Positions 1-5,136 of a stretch of 5,136 nt of DNA are shown piece by piece. This DNA is from Clostridiales bacterium (GTDB lineage: Bacteria; Bacillota; Clostridia; Christensenellales; Christensenellaceae). Under the pieces are notes generated by a model, which saw nothing but the letters and a program-made list of their open reading frames with translations, was not told where the DNA came from and made no database searches. The position numbers and the translations under genes are program-made. Numbering within the stretch: the first letter of the stretch is position 1; each line of letters starts with the position of its first letter. The stretch spans positions 3,370 to 8,505 of the forward strand of contig DOMW01000078.1 in NCBI GenBank assembly GCA_003510345.1. Direction: 5' to 3'.

Positions 1-105
1 TATAAATGCGCCGCAGGCTCCTTAACCACAGAGGAATACCCGATAGCTTTTGATGGATATCTATCTCATCCTTGCGTACTGTTTCATATTTTGGAGATTT
101 CTTGA
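1..105 (+). CDS. Possible C-terminal tail of an upstream gene (partial)
   Basis: Reading frame 1 is open from the window edge to a TGA at 103-105 and gives 34 residues, beginning YKCAAGSLTTEEYP and ending LFHILEIS. I do not recognise the family. The only support is position: the stop lies eight bases before the stem of a strong intrinsic terminator on the same strand, as expected for the end of a transcription unit. Frame 2 is also open from the edge but stops earlier, at 23-25, so it could be the true tail instead. Frame 3 starts with a stop codon. The stretch is richer in A/T than the genes downstream, which argues a little against coding. The minus strand offers no convincing alternative. 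Confidence 0.25.
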   Translation, partial: YKCAAGSLTTEEYPIAFDGYLSHPCVLFHILEIS

Positions 106-112
106 CGCGCTG

Positions 113-144
113 GAAAACCGATTGGAACGGTTTTCGTTTTTTTT
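113..144 (+). terminator. Rho-independent terminator of the upstream unit
   Basis: A perfect 8-bp stem, GAAAACCG (113-120) with CGGTTTTC (128-135), encloses a 7-base loop. One G then precedes eight consecutive T (137-144). This is the standard intrinsic terminator layout for + strand transcription. The other strand lacks a T tract after the stem, so it is one-directional. It closes an upstream + strand gene and separates it from the deoR-type unit that follows. Confidence 0.85.
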
Positions 145-173
145 GTATATGGCGCGTATTGATAAAAAGACAA

Positions 174-202
174 AAGACAAGGGAAGAAAAGTATGATATG
201 AT
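174..202 (+). promoter_or_regulatory. Predicted promoter of the DeoR/ABC unit (extended -10)
   Basis: A -10 box TATGAT lies at 197-202, preceded by TG and one base (194-196), the extended -10 pattern. Exactly 17 bases upstream is AAGACA (174-179), which matches four of six bases of TTGACA. Transcription would start near 209, giving a leader of about 47 bases before the ATG at 256. The site lies between the upstream terminator and the first gene, where a promoter is needed. This is a reading by eye and has not been scored against alternatives. Confidence 0.5.
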
Positions 203-227
203 GTTTTAGAGCAACCAATAATCGGCG

Positions 228-241
228 GTTTCCGGTGAAAC
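228..241. promoter_or_regulatory. Inverted repeat in the DeoR leader, candidate operator
   Basis: GTTTC (228-232) and GAAAC (237-241) form inverted arms around the four bases CGGT. The repeat lies just downstream of the predicted transcription start and just upstream of the ribosome binding site. It could be an autoregulatory operator for the DeoR protein, or a small RNA hairpin beside the ribosome site. The arms are short, so chance is a real possibility. Confidence 0.25.
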
Positions 242-245
242 GGAT

Positions 246-252
246 AGGAAGG
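246..252 (+). promoter_or_regulatory. Ribosome binding site that sets the DeoR start at 256
   Basis: AGGAAGG lies at 246-252, three bases before the ATG at 256 (six bases from its AGGA core). The alternative in-frame GTG at 235 has no comparable purine-rich site at a usable distance. It would also add seven residues ahead of the normal family N-terminus. The ATG at 256 is therefore preferred. Confidence 0.65.
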
Positions 253-255
253 TAT

Positions 256-1071
256 ATGTTTAAGGCGGCGCGTTTAGCAAGAATAAAAGAGATTATACTG
301 GATCGCGGGCAGGTGGACGTGAATACGCTCAGCGTCATGTTGAATGTATCGGACGTCACGATACGAAGCGACTTGGAGCAGTTGGAACAGGAAAAATATA
401 TCTACCGCACCTATGGGGGCGCGGTGCTCAATGAAGATCACCTGCACCAGCGGGAGGTGCAGGAAAATATCATAGGCGCCAATCTGGAGTATGACCGCGA
501 CAAGGAGTATGTGGGGCAGGTGGCGGCGGAGCTTGTGGACGACGGCGAGTGGATTTTTATCGGCCAGGGCGTTACGTGCTATTATGTCGCAAAAGCGCTG
601 TTGAAAAAGAACAATGTGAATGTCGTGACCAATAACCTCTATGCGGCGGGCGTCCTCTCCCAAAACAGGCAGTCCAACGTTATGATGACGGGCGGCAGCC
701 TGGCGCACGGTTCTATGAGCCTGGTCGGGGATATGTCGCTGAAGTTCTTGGATGAGATATTTATTTCAAAAGCTGTAATCGGCGTCTCCGGCATTGATAT
801 GGATCGGGGGTTTACCGTTTCGGACGCCACGGAAACCAATATGTTCGGCCAGTTGAAAAAAATATCCAGAGAGCTGGTGGTGGTGGCGGACCACACGAAG
901 TTCGGGCAGTCGTCGCTGATGCGCATCGGCGCACTGGCCGGTACGGTGGAACGCGTCGTCACCAACGACAATATCCCGGAAGAATATAAGTCGTTCTTCT
1001 TTGAGCATGGCGTTAAAATTTATACTTCTTATAAAATAAAGACTTCTTCCATAAGGAGGGAGGACGCGTAA
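256..1071 (+). CDS. DeoR-family transcriptional regulator
   Basis: This 271-residue protein has the size and order of DeoR-family sugar-phosphate-responsive repressors. Residues 6-58 form the N-terminal winged helix-turn-helix, with the family pattern VSDVTIRSDLEQLE followed by the wing YRTYGGAVL. Residues about 75-235 form the effector-binding DeoRC domain, with VVTNNL (123-128), the GG before the SLVGD segment, KAVIGVSGID (172-181) and the ADHTKFG motif (211-217, Lys215). Known members bind phosphorylated sugars and repress nearby sugar-use genes; the ligand cannot be read here. In the first pocket loop the usual acidic residue of the FxDxGTT-like motif is replaced, giving FIGQGVT at 101-107. 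The stop codon overlaps the ATG of the ABC ATPase gene by one base (TAATG), so the two are translationally coupled and the transporter ATPase is the likely regulatory target along with the gene itself. A GTG at 235 is a less likely start. Confidence 0.9.
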   Translation: MFKAARLARIKEIILDRGQVDVNTLSVMLNVSDVTIRSDLEQLEQEKYIYRTYGGAVLNEDHLHQREVQENIIGANLEYDRDKEYVGQVAAELVDDGEWIFIGQGVTCYYVAKALLKKNNVNVVTNNLYAAGVLSQNRQSNVMMTGGSLAHGSMSLVGDMSLKFLDEIFISKAVIGVSGIDMDRGFTVSDATETNMFGQLKKISRELVVVADHTKFGQSSLMRIGALAGTVERVVTNDNIPEEYKSFFFEHGVKIYTSYKIKTSSIRREDA

Positions 1072-2522
1072 TGTCCCAACCGGTGCTCCAGTTGAAAAAT
1101 GTGAGCAAAATTTACCATGACACCCGGGTGCTAAACAACGTGAACCTGCGGTTGATGCCGGGGCAGGTTTATGCGCTTATCGGCAGCAACGGGGCGGGCA
1201 AGACGACGCTGACTAAAATCATAGCGGGCGAGACAAAGCCATCGGCGGGGGAGATATACCTGCACGGCGAAAGAGTGGAGATACCCTCTCCATTTGCCGC
1301 CAAAAAACTGGGGATTGCCAGCTGCCAGCAAAACAGTGTTGTATTTGACGAACTCAGCGTAACGGAAAATCTATTCTTGGGAAGCGGGTTTAAGAAGAAA
1401 AACGGCGTTAGAGACTGGCCGGCCATGCACAAAAAGACATTGCAGTTGTTGGCGCGTTTTGGCATACAGGCAAAACCTGCCCAAAAATCCAAAAACCTCT
1501 CGCTGGCGGAAAAGTATTTGATGCAGTTTGCGCGTGTGCTGCTGGGCCGTTACCAGATTGTGATATTGGATGAACTGACCGATTCACTGACGATGGCGGA
1601 AGTGGATAAGGTGTATGAAGCGGTGGAACAGCTCAAGAGCGAAGGCGCCGCGGTCATTTATATCACGCACCGTATAGACGAAGCGATCCGGATTGCGGAT
1701 ATGATCGGCGTGATGAAGGACGGGGAAATGGCGGCGCTCATACCCGCAGAGCAGGCGGCTACCGATCTCATCGCCAATAAAATGCTGGGCAAAGATATAA
1801 AGGATCACTACCCCAAGCTTTCTGTGGCGAGCGGCGAGGTGGTGATGCGTGTGCAGCATATCAGCAACAAATTTGTCAAGGATATCAGTTTTTCACTGCG
1901 GCGCGGCGAGGTATTGGGTATCGCCGGGTTGGTGGGCTCCGGGCGCACCAACTTGGTAAAGGCGATCGTGGGGGTTGACCGGCTGGATGAGGGCTGCGTG
2001 GAGGTGCTGGGCGGCGGGCGGAAGAATATAGGCTATATGCCCGAGAACCGGGACGCACAGGGGTTGTTTGAAGATTTTTCCGTCGCGCAGAATGTGACGA
2101 TCAAAAACCTGGAGCGCATAAGCGCCATGCACTGGATCAAGCCAAAGAAGGAAGAAGAAGCCGGCGCGGACATGATGTACCGGCTGGGCATACGGGCGCA
2201 AAACATACACCAGAAGGTGCGGTATTTAAGCGGCGGAAACAAGCAGAAAACGCTGGTGGGGCGCTGCGTGTTTTCCCAATGCAGTATTTATGTGTTTGAC
2301 GAACCCACAAAAGGCGTAGATATTGCGGGTAAGGTGGAGATATACAACATCATCAACGAGCTGGTGCGCAAGGGCGCGGCAATCATATTGGTATCGTCCG
2401 ACTTTTCCGAACTGGCGGGGATGTGCGACCGTGTGCTGGTGATCCGAAAAGGCCGGATGGTGGTAGAGCTGTCCCGGCGTGAGCTGGATCAGCAGATTTT
2501 GTTTACGTATTGCAAGGAATAG
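1071..2522 (+). CDS. Sugar ABC transporter ATP-binding protein, RbsA/MglA type (two NBDs)
   Basis: This 483-residue cytoplasmic ATPase has two fused nucleotide-binding domains, like the motor of ribose/galactose-type importers. Domain 1 has Walker A GSNGAGKTT (38-46), Q-loop Gln87, a signature-like LSLAE (143-147), Walker B IVILDE (163-168) and switch His200. The linker KDIKDHYPKL (241-250) resembles the equivalent segment of RbsA. Domain 2 has the non-canonical Walker A GLVGSGRT (286-293; Arg instead of Lys is normal in this family), signature LSGGNKQK (386-393) and Walker B VFDEPTKGVD (408-417). Its switch region is VSSDFSEL, without His, as in the family. Oddities: the DEPT motif of domain 1 reads DELT, the domain 1 signature is weak, and domain 2 lacks about 13 residues between the beta strand near 309-313 and IGYMPENR (320-327). 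AAGGAGG (1053-1059) and GGGAGG (1058-1063) precede the start. No permease or binding protein follows. The exact substrate is unknown, so no gene symbol is given. Confidence 0.93.
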   Translation: MSQPVLQLKNVSKIYHDTRVLNNVNLRLMPGQVYALIGSNGAGKTTLTKIIAGETKPSAGEIYLHGERVEIPSPFAAKKLGIASCQQNSVVFDELSVTENLFLGSGFKKKNGVRDWPAMHKKTLQLLARFGIQAKPAQKSKNLSLAEKYLMQFARVLLGRYQIVILDELTDSLTMAEVDKVYEAVEQLKSEGAAVIYITHRIDEAIRIADMIGVMKDGEMAALIPAEQAATDLIANKMLGKDIKDHYPKLSVASGEVVMRVQHISNKFVKDISFSLRRGEVLGIAGLVGSGRTNLVKAIVGVDRLDEGCVEVLGGGRKNIGYMPENRDAQGLFEDFSVAQNVTIKNLERISAMHWIKPKKEEEAGADMMYRLGIRAQNIHQKVRYLSGGNKQKTLVGRCVFSQCSIYVFDEPTKGVDIAGKVEIYNIINELVRKGAAIILVSSDFSELAGMCDRVLVIRKGRMVVELSRRELDQQILFTYCKE

Positions 2523-2529
2523 CCTTGTG
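2511..2529. other. Small stem-loop around the ABC ATPase stop codon
   Basis: CAAGG (2513-2517) and CCTTG (2523-2527) form a perfect 5-bp stem, extended by two G/T wobble pairs to 2511-2529. The five-base loop contains the TAG stop codon (2520-2522). No T tract follows on either strand, so it is not a classical terminator. It is still the only hairpin I see near the 21-base gap between the two convergent genes (2523-2543). That gap otherwise holds only an 8-bp GC palindrome at 2529-2536. Confidence 0.3.
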
Positions 2530-2543
2530 CGGCCGCCCCTCGC

Positions 2544-3194
2544 TCACAGCTCATCTTCCTGCAAAATCCCCTGGGAAAGCGCGGCTTTCATGAGCTTTTT
2601 AAAACCAAGAAATGTTTTCGCGTTGTCGATGGGCGGCTCAATGCCGGCAAGCTCAAATACGCTCAACTCATTATAGGCCATTACACAAAAGATAAAAAGA
2701 GTGGCGAGCGTCTTTGTGTCGGACGGCGGAATCTCGCCGGATTCGATCAGGCTGTCAAAGCTCTCTTTCACATTATTGATGCTGCCTTTATAAATATACT
2801 CAAACGCGTATTTGCGGGCGGATTCGTGGTTATGCTGTTCCTTTATCGTCATCGCCATACCAAAAAGCAGAATAGGGCTTATGTTTTCGGAATAATCCCG
2901 GTCATACAGGCTATCCAGCATCTCGTCCAGCGTTTTTGCGCTCTTGACCTTTTTATGCAGCCAGGCGTTTGCTTGCTCGTAGACCTCCCCAAACCGTAAT
3001 AAAATATCTTCGATCAGCGCGTCCTTATCTTCGTAGTAATAGTAGATCGAGGCAATTTTGATCCCTACCTTTTTAGCGATTTCCTTTAACGTAACTGCCT
3101 TAAATCCCTTTAACGCGAAAAGCGTAGTTGCCGTATCCAATATTTTGTTTTGGGTATCGCTGTCACAATCAAAAACCGGCTTTTTTTTGGACAT
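2544..3194 (-). CDS. TetR/AcrR-family transcriptional regulator
   Basis: This 216-residue protein has the usual TetR length. The N-terminal DNA-binding domain spans residues about 15-61: helix 1 is QNKILDTATTLFALKGF, then AVTLKEIAKKVGI, and the recognition helix region is KIASIYYYYEDKDAL, the classical TetR pattern of Ile-Tyr-Tyr-Tyr followed by Lys-x-x-Leu. Residues about 65-216 form a helical ligand-binding and dimer domain with no sequence signature that reveals the ligand. The start is well fixed: AAGGAGG (3203-3209 on the complement) lies eight bases from the ATG. Codons 3-5 sit in a run of eight A on the coding strand, a possible slippage site. The gene is more A/T-rich than its neighbours, which may hint at separate ancestry. 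It converges on the ABC ATPase gene with a 21-base gap and diverges from cysS. A palindrome over its own promoter suggests autorepression; other targets cannot be inferred. Confidence 0.92.
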   Translation of the reverse strand: MSKKKPVFDCDSDTQNKILDTATTLFALKGFKAVTLKEIAKKVGIKIASIYYYYEDKDALIEDILLRFGEVYEQANAWLHKKVKSAKTLDEMLDSLYDRDYSENISPILLFGMAMTIKEQHNHESARKYAFEYIYKGSINNVKESFDSLIESGEIPPSDTKTLATLFIFCVMAYNELSVFELAGIEPPIDNAKTFLGFKKLMKAALSQGILQEDEL

Positions 3195-3227
3195 GGTTCC
3201 TTCCTCCTTAATTTAGGTGACTTCTTT

Positions 3228-3236
3228 ATTATACCA
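3228..3236 (-). promoter_or_regulatory. Extended -10 promoter of the TetR gene
   Basis: Read on the minus strand, TATAAT (3233 down to 3228) is preceded by TG and one base, giving TGGTATAAT, a perfect extended -10 element. The -35 region (about 3251-3256, read as GGTTTT) is poor, which is common for extended -10 promoters. Transcription would begin near 3221, leaving about 26 bases of leader that include the AAGGAGG ribosome site. Confidence 0.7.
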
Positions 3237-3240
3237 TATT

Positions 3241-3264
3241 CTATTAGGTTAAAACCTGTAATAG
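3241..3264. promoter_or_regulatory. Imperfect palindrome over the TetR promoter, candidate operator
   Basis: AGGTT (3246-3250) and AACCT (3253-3257) are perfect inverted arms around a central AA. Outside them, CTATTA (3241-3246) and TAATAG (3259-3264) are also inverted, offset by two extra bases (GT) on the right side. The element covers the -35 region of the TetR promoter, so a bound repressor would block RNA polymerase. TetR proteins usually bind such short palindromes beside their own gene. It lies about 43 bases upstream of the cysS -35 box, so control of cysS is less likely. Confidence 0.5.
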
Positions 3265-3306
3265 TAATCCCAGACGGTTACTTAAGCCGCCACCGGGTAT
3301 TTTTTG

Positions 3307-3335
3307 TTGTTAATTCCACCCCGATATAGTATAAT
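3307..3335 (+). promoter_or_regulatory. Predicted SigA-type promoter of cysS
   Basis: TTGTTA (3307-3312) and a perfect TATAAT (3330-3335) are separated by exactly 17 bases. The expected transcription start is near 3342, giving a leader of roughly 90 bases before the TTG start at 3431. No other gene lies between, so this promoter most likely drives cysS and the membrane protein gene behind it. Confidence 0.75.
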
Positions 3336-3346
3336 CGCTAGGTAAG

Positions 3347-3391
3347 CGCTGATTAAATCGCGGCCGGATTTGCGAGCCTATTTGATCAGTG
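3347..3391 (+). promoter_or_regulatory. Stem-loop in the cysS 5' leader
   Basis: Bases 3347-3358 (CGCTGATTAAAT) pair with 3380-3391 (ATTTGATCAGTG) in a 12-bp stem with two G-U wobbles. The 21-base loop can form a smaller TCGC/GCGA pairing that borrows the last stem base (3358-3361 with 3372-3375). The structure begins about five bases after the predicted transcription start. It is not followed by a T tract, so it is not a terminator, and the leader is too short and lacks the conserved box of a T-box riboswitch. It may protect the mRNA 5' end or act in regulation; function is unknown. Confidence 0.4.
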
Positions 3392-3414
3392 GTTATCTAT
3401 GTATGAAGCATAAA

Positions 3415-3421
3415 GAGAGGA
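3415..3421 (+). promoter_or_regulatory. Ribosome binding site supporting the TTG start of cysS
   Basis: GAGAGGA lies at 3415-3421, nine bases before the TTG at 3431. The next in-frame ATG (3449) would remove the first beta strand of the enzyme (MKITNA), which is conserved in the family. The TTG is therefore the likely start despite being a rare start codon. Confidence 0.6.
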
Positions 3422-3430
3422 CAGGGCGGT

Positions 3431-4816
3431 TTGAAGATCACAAATGCCATGACGGGGAAAAAGGAAGAGTTTGTGCCCTTGCATCAGGGAAAGGCGAATA
3501 TCTACGCGTGCGGGCCGACAGTATATAATTATTTCCATATTGGCAACGCGCGCCCGTTTATCGTATTTGACACGCTGCGCAGGTATCTGGAGTACCTTGG
3601 ATATGACGTGACGTATGTGCAAAACTTCACCGATGTGGATGACAAAATGATCTGCGCCGCAAAGGAGGAGGGCGTCACCGTGGCGCAACTCGGGCAGCGG
3701 TATATCGCGGCGTATTTTAAGGACGCGGAAGCGCTGGGCATAAAACCCGCGACCGTACATCCAAAAGCGACAGAGCACATAGCGGATATTATCGCGCTGA
3801 TTGAAAAACTGATCGAAAAGGGCCACGCCTATCAGTCGGGTGGGGACGTGTATTTTGACACAAGCAGCTTTGCCGGGTATGGTAAGCTTTCCGGGCAGGA
3901 TCTTTCCGAACTGGAATTGGGCGCGCGCGTCGAGGTGAGCGAACAGAAAAAGAACCCGATGGATTTTGCGCTGTGGAAGGCCGCGAAGCCGGATGAGATC
4001 GCGTGGGACAGCCCGTTTGGCAAAGGCCGGCCGGGCTGGCACATCGAGTGTTCAGCTATGAGCATGAAATACCTCGGCGATACGCTTGATATCCATGGCG
4101 GTGGGCAAGACCTGATGTTCCCGCATCACGAGAATGAGATCGCGCAGAGCGAGACCGCCACGGGCAAGCCTTTTTCAAGGTATTGGATGCACAACGGGTA
4201 CATCAATATCGACGGGGCGAAAATGTCTAAGTCGGCGGGCAACTGCTTCACGGTGCGGGATATTTTAAAGGAGTTCGACGGGATTGTCGTGCGGCTGTTT
4301 ATGCTGGATGCGCACTACGCCAGCCCAATCAACTTTTCGCGGGAGCTGCTGCTGCAATCGCAAAGCGCGTACGCGCGCATACAGAATTGCAGGGAAAACC
4401 TGCAATATTATATGGAGCACCCCAAAGACGCGCATGTGGATGTGAACGCGGCGGCAAAAGAGCTTCACGATAAATTCCTCGAATGTATGGACGATGACCT
4501 CAATACGGCCGGTGCGATCGGCGCGATATTCGAGTATATCAAAACGGTCAATACGCTTTTTGGGCAGGGGGCGGAAAAGGACGCCGCGGCGCGCGCTTTA
4601 AGCGAACTGGACGAGCGGCTTTTTGTGCTGGGGCTTTTAAAAGAGGACGCCGGTGTGCCAAAGGAAGTCGCGGAACTGGCGGAGAAGCGGGCCGCCGCGC
4701 GGGCGCAAAAAGACTGGGCAAGATCGGACGCGTTGCGCGAACAGATAAAAGAACTGGGGTATGAAATAAAAGACACGCCGGACGGCATGAAAATCAGTAA
4801 AGTACAGGGGGCCTAA
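3431..4816 (+). CDS. cysS: Cysteinyl-tRNA synthetase
   Basis: This class I aminoacyl-tRNA synthetase charges tRNA-Cys with cysteine in the cytoplasm, using ATP. The 461 residues match the usual bacterial length. The catalytic Rossmann fold begins IYACGPTVYNYFHIGNARP, with the HIGH-type motif HIGN at 36-39. NFTDVDDK (65-72) is the family fingerprint. The zinc site that selects cysteine is complete: Cys27, Cys207 (in GWHIECS), His232 and Glu236 (in PHHENE). The KMSKS loop is present exactly at 264-268. The C-terminal helical and anticodon-binding part runs from about 310 and ends with the typical WARSDALREQIKELGYEIKDTPDG segment (429-452). The start is TTG at 3431. The gene is divergent from the TetR gene, has its own promoter at 3307-3335, and is followed after three bases by a membrane protein gene that probably shares its mRNA. 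Nothing suggests damage or loss of function. Confidence 0.98.
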   Translation: MKITNAMTGKKEEFVPLHQGKANIYACGPTVYNYFHIGNARPFIVFDTLRRYLEYLGYDVTYVQNFTDVDDKMICAAKEEGVTVAQLGQRYIAAYFKDAEALGIKPATVHPKATEHIADIIALIEKLIEKGHAYQSGGDVYFDTSSFAGYGKLSGQDLSELELGARVEVSEQKKNPMDFALWKAAKPDEIAWDSPFGKGRPGWHIECSAMSMKYLGDTLDIHGGGQDLMFPHHENEIAQSETATGKPFSRYWMHNGYINIDGAKMSKSAGNCFTVRDILKEFDGIVVRLFMLDAHYASPINFSRELLLQSQSAYARIQNCRENLQYYMEHPKDAHVDVNAAAKELHDKFLECMDDDLNTAGAIGAIFEYIKTVNTLFGQGAEKDAAARALSELDERLFVLGLLKEDAGVPKEVAELAEKRAAARAQKDWARSDALREQIKELGYEIKDTPDGMKISKVQGA

Positions 4817-4819
4817 AAA

Positions 4820-5136
4820 ATGGAGCAATTAAGGGCATTGGCGGAGCAAAGCGCCGCCACGCAAGGGCAGGCGAACGCGGCGCCGGGGATGGATTTTATG
4901 TTGATGTTCAACATATTCATTGCCGGGTACCTGCTATATTACGCGATCAAAGGGACTGGAAAGGTTTATGAGAACGACTATCCGCCGGCAATGAAAGAGG
5001 CGCACTCGAAATTCATGCGGAAATTCTGCTGGATCGTGGGCGCGGGTATGCTGGTATTCACCATATTGGAATTTATACAGGGTTTTGGCAGCATTTGGAC
5101 GACGATCAGCATCGTATACGTACTGGGCGGGGTCGT
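4820..5136 (+). CDS. Uncharacterised multi-span membrane protein (partial, runs off the window)
   Basis: An ATG at 4820 opens a frame of 105 codons that continues past the window edge. I do not recognise the family. The first 23 residues are polar and Ala/Gln-rich (MEQLRALAEQSAATQGQANA). A probable membrane span follows at about 24-44 (MDFMLMFNIFIAGYLLYYAI), then a charged loop (45-69) with NDYPPAMKEAHSKFMRKF. Second and third probable spans lie at about 70-88 (WIVGAGMLVFTILEF) and from about 92 to the end (IWTTISIVYVLGGV). There is no cleavable signal peptide pattern and no enzyme motif. AGGGGG (4806-4811) lies eight bases before the ATG, inside the end of cysS, and the gap to the cysS stop is three bases, so translational coupling is likely. 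Link to tRNA charging is not implied by the sequence. The missing C-terminus prevents a total count of spans. Confidence 0.75.
   Translation, partial: MEQLRALAEQSAATQGQANAAPGMDFMLMFNIFIAGYLLYYAIKGTGKVYENDYPPAMKEAHSKFMRKFCWIVGAGMLVFTILEFIQGFGSIWTTISIVYVLGGV

Noticed and set aside
235..237. GTG start for the DeoR gene seven codons upstream
   Set aside because: The ATG at 256 has a better-placed AGGAAGG site and gives the normal family N-terminus.
2479..2676. Short + strand open frame across the convergent gap
   Set aside because: It overlaps the end of the ATPase gene and the 3' part of the TetR gene and lacks a ribosome site and recognisable features.
3273..3305. Possible terminator: GC-rich CCGCCACCGGG followed by a run of six T
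   Set aside because: Only a 3-bp stem can be drawn, and no + strand gene upstream needs a terminator because the TetR gene is divergent.
3399..3413. Four-codon upstream ORF (MYEA) in the cysS leader
   Set aside because: It has no ribosome site and no cysteine codon, so a leader-peptide role in cysteine sensing is not supported.
3420..3436. AGGGCGGTTTG before cysS resembling the start of a T-box conserved motif
   Set aside because: It overlaps the start codon, diverges from the conserved AGGGTGGNACCGCG after a few bases, and there is no specifier stem or terminator hairpin upstream.
3386..4042. Long minus-strand open frame across the 5' half of cysS
   Set aside because: It is antisense to conserved cysS sequence, has no plausible ribosome site, and the translation looks like a shadow rich in Arg, His and Phe.

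Overview
The window looks like chromosomal DNA from a Firmicute, probably a Clostridia-class bacterium. The Shine-Dalgarno sites are AGGAGG-like, the promoters are close to SigA type (including extended -10 boxes), genes are tightly coupled, and the base composition is moderately high in GC. A finer placement, for example in Christensenellales, would be a guess. I see no rRNA, tRNA, CRISPR array, transposase, integrase or phage gene.

Layout. Positions 1-105 may hold the tail of an unseen + strand gene, followed by a clear intrinsic terminator (113-144). A promoter (174-202) then leads into a two-gene unit. The first gene is a DeoR-family transcription factor (256-1071). The second is a double-domain RbsA/MglA-type sugar ABC transporter ATPase (1071-2522) whose ATG overlaps the DeoR stop codon by one base. 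No permease or solute-binding-protein gene follows; the next gene is a convergent TetR-family regulator (3194-2544, minus strand). The TetR gene has a strong ribosome binding site, an extended -10 promoter and an imperfect palindrome over its -35 region, which suggests autorepression. The 236-base divergent region (3195-3430) also carries a good forward promoter (3307-3335) and a long stem-loop leader ahead of cysS, the cysteinyl-tRNA synthetase gene (3431-4816, TTG start). Three bases after cysS begins a small multi-membrane-span protein that I do not recognise; it runs off the window end.

How the parts fit. DeoR plus the RbsA-like ATPase looks like a sugar-responsive regulator controlling a transporter motor, but the membrane and binding components are missing from this window. 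The ATPase shows several departures from the usual RbsA pattern: a Pro-to-Leu change next to the first Walker B, a weak first signature motif, and a short gap in the second domain. cysS is a housekeeping gene with all catalytic and zinc-binding residues intact. Its probable operon partner is the least understood gene here.

I did not find a clearly new multi-gene system. The points most worth a second look are the isolated, altered ATPase, the structured cysS leader, the TetR operator and the uncharacterised membrane protein behind cysS.
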